64,000 nucleotides of DNA from Cyclina sinensis. Its lineage: Eukaryota > Mollusca > Bivalvia > Venerida > Veneridae. Below the pieces are notes generated by a model. That model was given only the letters and a program-made list of their open reading frames with translations. It was not told where the DNA came from and did not search any database. Shown piece after piece: positions 60,213 to 64,000 of this stretch. The stretch is taken from NCBI GenBank assembly GCA_012932295.1, contig JAAONU010000009.1:417697-481696 (forward strand), given 5' to 3'. Each line of letters opens with the position of its first letter. The stretch's first letter is position 1. Position numbers and translations under genes: made by a program.

Positions 60213-60884
60213 ATGTTTTATCTTTTGTTGGCTTTCCTGTTTGAGGGTTGTTTGTCCGCAACAGTAAGAAATGCGTCCACAACAACAACAACAACAACAA
60301 CAACTAGACCTGTGTTACCACAACCTTCCCAACCACTGAACATCTACGACTCGGCTATTTTCGTCTGCGGGAATTTAGTTTACCAGGACAGTATTTCAAT
60401 GGTTTTCCCGCCTTCCGACGTCTCTCTTCAAAATATAGTTAATGCAACGCGTGCCGAAATAGTTCACCGACAGAGTTATGTTAATTTCTGTGACAAGCTC
60501 TATATCTATGTCCCATGTGTGAAAGAATTGGTCAAACGCAATTTAAGTGTTATTGACAGCTACGTCCAACAGTATATTGACTTCGAAAATTTCGATACCG
60601 CATTATATGCTTACTGTCCTGACAATACAACTATTCCTTCTCAGTTTATGTGCACGAAACAAACGGTCGAAGCTTACAGTTGCCCGAACGGTGGGTTGTT
60701 TGGAATAATGAACTATGTTGCTAACGCAATAACAAACGAGATTTCTAAGGAAGACTATTGCTCTGGACTCCAAAAGTCTGTAAGGTGCAGAGTGGACAAA
60801 CAGCTTAAGAAGTGTAGCAAAGAGTATGGTGAAGTAATGGACTTTGTTTATATGAATTTCACTTCAAGATATTGTCAACAGTGA
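60213..60884 (+). CDS. Secreted cysteine-rich protein of unknown function
   Basis: 223 aa from ATG 60213, shortly after an acceptor at 60170. Residues 1-16 are a signal peptide (MFYLLLAFLFEGCLSA). A run of nine Thr (about residues 23-31), coded by an (ACA)n tract, is a likely O-glycosylated stalk and a length-variable microsatellite. The remaining domain has about ten cysteines (FVCGN, NFCDK, YVPCVK, AYCPD, FMCTK, YSCPN, DYCSG, VRCRV, KKCSK, RYCQ) and several NxS/T sites, and no transmembrane segment, so it is probably extracellular. I do not recognise the family. The TATA box at 59198 suggests regulated expression. Confidence 0.75.
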   Translation: MFYLLLAFLFEGCLSATVRNASTTTTTTTTTRPVLPQPSQPLNIYDSAIFVCGNLVYQDSISMVFPPSDVSLQNIVNATRAEIVHRQSYVNFCDKLYIYVPCVKELVKRNLSVIDSYVQQYIDFENFDTALYAYCPDNTTIPSQFMCTKQTVEAYSCPNGGLFGIMNYVANAITNEISKEDYCSGLQKSVRCRVDKQLKKCSKEYGEVMDFVYMNFTSRYCQQ

Positions 60885-62303
60885 GTTTGTAAATACTATG
60901 AAACACGGTTAAAGACGAGGGCAAGAACAGAAGTTATTAATGGATACAATGTGTCACTTAATGCCTAAAAGTTACGACAGATGTATCTGTTGGTTTGTGT
61001 TTAATTGATAACAACTATTTGTAAATCAAACTAAATTACGATTGTGTTTATAGTATCTATTTATCTTGTTTATTCTTTATTTACAAATCATATCGGGATC
61101 TGACAGCGATAAAATTCCTCTTACCTTCTTGAGACAACAAGCAAAAACAGGTAAGAGCATTAAGAGAAGCTGAAAAACAAAAAACAAACAGCTTTATTTA
61201 CGTTTAACATTTAACTTTTATTTCTGTACATATTTGAAATAATAAGCTAAAACACAAGGGTCAACAAAATGTATCGTTGACATCTTTTTTTAAATAGGAA
61301 TGTAAGTGAGCGTTCGGACCGATGCCGAACGGTCGAATGAATTTTTGGCATTCGAATGCTCGGAAAAAAGCTCTATATATTTTATTTTCAATAAGTGTTG
61401 ATGAAGTAAGAAAGACGTAGAAAGTAGGTGTTACCTATTGTTGCTTTAACACCTTGGATCTGAAGACCGTAATAATGTACCGTCTAATATTGTTGGCCAG
61501 TGTTTTTAGCAAGTGTCACCTACAATGGGTAAGACAAAAGATATTAGTATGTCCATGTCAGAATGTCGAGTCAGGGGTCAAACTTGGAGCCAGAATGATT
61601 GTTTCACAGAAAGAAACTAGATACCTGAACGAGTCATTCAGTTTTGGCCGTTAATCCCGTTTTTACTTTATTACACTGATCCGGTTTTTGGTTCTTTTAT
61701 TTTCTCGCAAATTCTCTAACAGTTCACACTAATATTCAGTCAAATTGCAAGTGATACTTTCCATATCATATCCATTTTCTTTTTTATCCGACCTTCTAAA
61801 TAAAAATTCAAATCTAATTGGGGATTTACCCTGTAAGGATGCCGGATACCGAGAAATACACCTTATGTCAATGAATTGGAAACACTCTGATATAATACAT
61901 CTAATCACGTCAAGAAACAATCTCCTGGCAGTGATGTCCCCTTTATTTTTCGGAAAAGATCTCTTCGTTAGTCCAACCTTAGTTGGAGTTCAGTTCAGAA
62001 ATTATTTTTTCTTTATTTTGTTTTGTTATAATTTGAATTGCATCGATTTAAAATGCCTGGTATAATGAAATTGAAAGTGACTTGAAACAAAGAACAAACA
62101 TTTTGTTTACTTGCAATCGATCATAACCACGTGACATACCTGTTGGTAGAGATTATCACAGTAAAGGGGAAGTAACTGCTGCGTGGAGTCTGGTCAACAA
62201 CTTCAGTGAAATTGAGTTTGAGTTATTCGAACGTTCGAACGTTCGTATGCAAAATGATCCGAACATTCGAATACTTAAATGAACAAATTTTGTCATCCCT
62301 AGT
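60885..62303. other. Non-coding interval with a possible TIR element
   Basis: Nothing coding is supported. Degenerate inverted ends (TTTAAATAGGAATG near 61289, CATCCCTAGTTTAAA ending near 62308) and TTCG-rich palindromes (62226-62244) suggest a roughly 1-kb non-autonomous element. Confidence 0.4.
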
Positions 62304-63623
62304 TTAAAAGAAATTGTGCCGATGACTTAAATGGAGGTTGTATCGATGTACCCTTGGACGATAGGTTGTATTTACACACTTTTGTTCCGGTGACATCAAT
62401 GCTTGCCAGGTCTTGAACATTAATTCTGGGTTCATATTTGTCTGTGAAACACGTTCCGTTTTTACAAATTCACACGGATCCGGGGTTTGGTATGTCCAGT
62501 AAGAATTTCCTATCATGTGTTCAAGCCTAGCTCCAAGAATTTTGCCGGCAATCACACCAGTTATAAAGGCATCTTCTATGTGTAAGTAAGGCAAGTGCTC
62601 TGCAATTTGTATTATCTTAGGTATCAAGTCACCTGTTAGTGTATATGATGTTCCTTGAGCGTAAGGTGGGTATTTTCTCAAAGGATACTCCGCTCTACTG
62701 ACACCCCATTTCCCAGTTCTTAAGATCCTTAAGCTAAGCGAAGAAGTATGTATAAAGCCAAAGACGGATCCTTTATTAGATTCACGGTATGTCTTTAGCT
62801 CTGTAATTAATATTTTTATGTTAACAAAAACATCTTCATCTGCCTTCATCACATACTTAACACCTTTGCAAAATGTGTCTACCCATTTGAAACCATACAA
62901 AAGCTTTAGAGTCAGGTTATAATAAGAGTCAGTGAAGTCGGTTTGTACAATATCCCCATACTGTTCAAATTCCTGTCTAACTAATGATTCAACAGTTTGA
63001 TTCGGACTCCTTCCGAGGAGGAAAGCAATTTTCACTGGATTTTCTGTCCCATAGTTTCGTAAGTCAGACCTTCCGTAGTGAGCTATCATTCCATACGTTG
63101 ACCTTATTGCTTTTCGAATCTTTTCGTTGGCAGGAATCGAAGGAATTAGTACAATTAGTTCCGGTGTTTCCGCGCACAGCGTTTTAGTTGTCTTAAGAAA
63201 TTCTGCATTGAAATACATTATTCTCCTTTCTGATATATTAAAGTACATTTTCAGTTTAGTTATTTCTTCGGCTGTTGGTGGAAAAGATTCATCAATATCT
63301 ATAGTTTTGTCAAACACCCTGGCCTTTCTACGATCCAGCTTAAACATCAGTTCTGCCTTTCGTCTTTCAAACAACTCTCTTTTTTCTAACTCCTTTACAA
63401 GCTGAAAGTTATAGCTTTTAAATTTCTTCACTTCCGTGACTTGAACTGAATTTCCAATTTCTAACGTTGTAGTTCCATGCTTTACATCAACTATTTGTGG
63501 ACCATTAATTAAGCAGACAACTTCTCTACCAGAGTTTTGATAACAAGTTTGAGGAACTATGACAAAGATAAAGACAATCAAAATAATCAGTATAACCGCA
63601 CATCTTGTCCGCAGTTTCATCAT
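62304..63623 (-). CDS. GT31-family beta-1,3-glycosyltransferase (B3GALT/B3GNT-like)
   Basis: 439 aa in one exon from the ATG ending at 63623; a TTG two codons upstream is not a likely start. It is a type II Golgi protein: short cytosolic tail, signal-anchor at about residues 8-27 (AVILIILIVFIFVIV), a stem, then the GT31 catalytic domain with KAIRSTYG, KIAFLLG, SYYNLTLKLLYGFKW, the DxD-type metal site in KADEDVFVN (D262-D264), YPPYAQGTSYTLTGDL and IEDAFITGVIAGK. Such enzymes transfer Gal or GlcNAc from UDP-sugars in beta-1,3 linkage onto glycoprotein or glycolipid chains; which sugar cannot be told. The stop codon falls at the edge of a possible repeat, so the last residues may be altered. Confidence 0.9.
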   Translation of the reverse strand: MMKLRTRCAVILIILIVFIFVIVPQTCYQNSGREVVCLINGPQIVDVKHGTTTLEIGNSVQVTEVKKFKSYNFQLVKELEKRELFERRKAELMFKLDRRKARVFDKTIDIDESFPPTAEEITKLKMYFNISERRIMYFNAEFLKTTKTLCAETPELIVLIPSIPANEKIRKAIRSTYGMIAHYGRSDLRNYGTENPVKIAFLLGRSPNQTVESLVRQEFEQYGDIVQTDFTDSYYNLTLKLLYGFKWVDTFCKGVKYVMKADEDVFVNIKILITELKTYRESNKGSVFGFIHTSSLSLRILRTGKWGVSRAEYPLRKYPPYAQGTSYTLTGDLIPKIIQIAEHLPYLHIEDAFITGVIAGKILGARLEHMIGNSYWTYQTPDPCEFVKTERVSQTNMNPELMFKTWQALMSPEQKCVNTTYRPRVHRYNLHLSHRHNFF

Positions 63624-64000
63624 ATTCAAGGTAAATCTGTATTTTTGAGCTGCTGTTGCCTTTCACACAAAAACGTTCATTTTATAGTGTGTTAACGTTA
63701 AGTGTTTGAAGAAAAACCCTGCTTGGTTGTTGTTATCTATTATCTTATTTATCATTAACTTTTTTTTGTTTTTTTTTCTGTGCTTAGCTAAGACGTCAGT
63801 TTATTTAAGTATCAAAACCTGCATTCTTTCACTTGTAAAATGCATTCTAAACTCCATTGCCATCACCTTCGTAAACAATGAATTGCACTAACCCTTTTCA
63901 AGATATTTTAGTTGTCTCTCTTTCACCTGTGCCAGTGTATGCATTTTTCTTGCATCAATTGCCTTTTTTACGTTATGCTATGTTTCTAGAATTCAGTTTA
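63624..64000. other. Upstream region of the GT31 gene
   Basis: Should hold its 5' UTR and promoter; no clear TATA or splice site. No other feature is seen up to the window edge. Confidence 0.35.

Overview
This is an AT-rich eukaryotic window: spliced genes with GT-AG introns, TATA boxes, AATAAA signals, retrotransposons and many short repeats. Bivalve-type dispersed repeats with internal tandem arrays, an expanded-type B-box gene and many transposon remnants suggest a bivalve mollusc. That assignment is inference; no species is claimed.

Layout. 1-7888: a near-complete Ty3/gypsy LTR retrotransposon with a chromodomain at the C-terminus of its integrase. Its 5' LTR is cut by the window edge. 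gag and pol share one reading frame, interrupted by a single UAG. 7941-9396: two pieces of a CR1/Jockey-like LINE, then a minus-strand tRNA-derived SINE. 9906-13910: a nest of short non-autonomous elements carrying tandem arrays, resembling Helentron-associated (HINE/DINE/pearl-type) elements. 14881-16841: a three-exon gene for the ankyrin/SOCS-box protein ASB8. 18197-18930: a 27-bp minisatellite and a MITE. 20610-31216: a large multi-level nest of HINE-like elements. 33206-34866: two unrelated snap-back structures. 36330-37316: a decayed Crypton-type tyrosine recombinase.

38798-40503: a tandem B-box/beta-propeller gene split by a 378-bp MITE with a 5-bp target duplication. 47540-50538: a four-exon TauD/TfdA-type dioxygenase pseudogene. 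54895-57239: a four-exon TIMP-like secreted protease inhibitor. 59198-60884: a TATA-driven two-exon gene for an unrecognised secreted Cys-rich protein. 62304-63623 (minus): a GT31 beta-1,3-glycosyltransferase of the Golgi type.

The genes form no pathway or operon; they are independent animal genes separated by transposon-derived DNA. The most notable features are the coding-intact LTR element (UAG between gag and pol, initiator-tRNA-like primer site, splice-like signals inside the LTR), the nested HINE-like elements where an empty site is preserved beside a filled one, and the MITE that interrupts the B-box gene so precisely that removing it and one target copy restores the frame.
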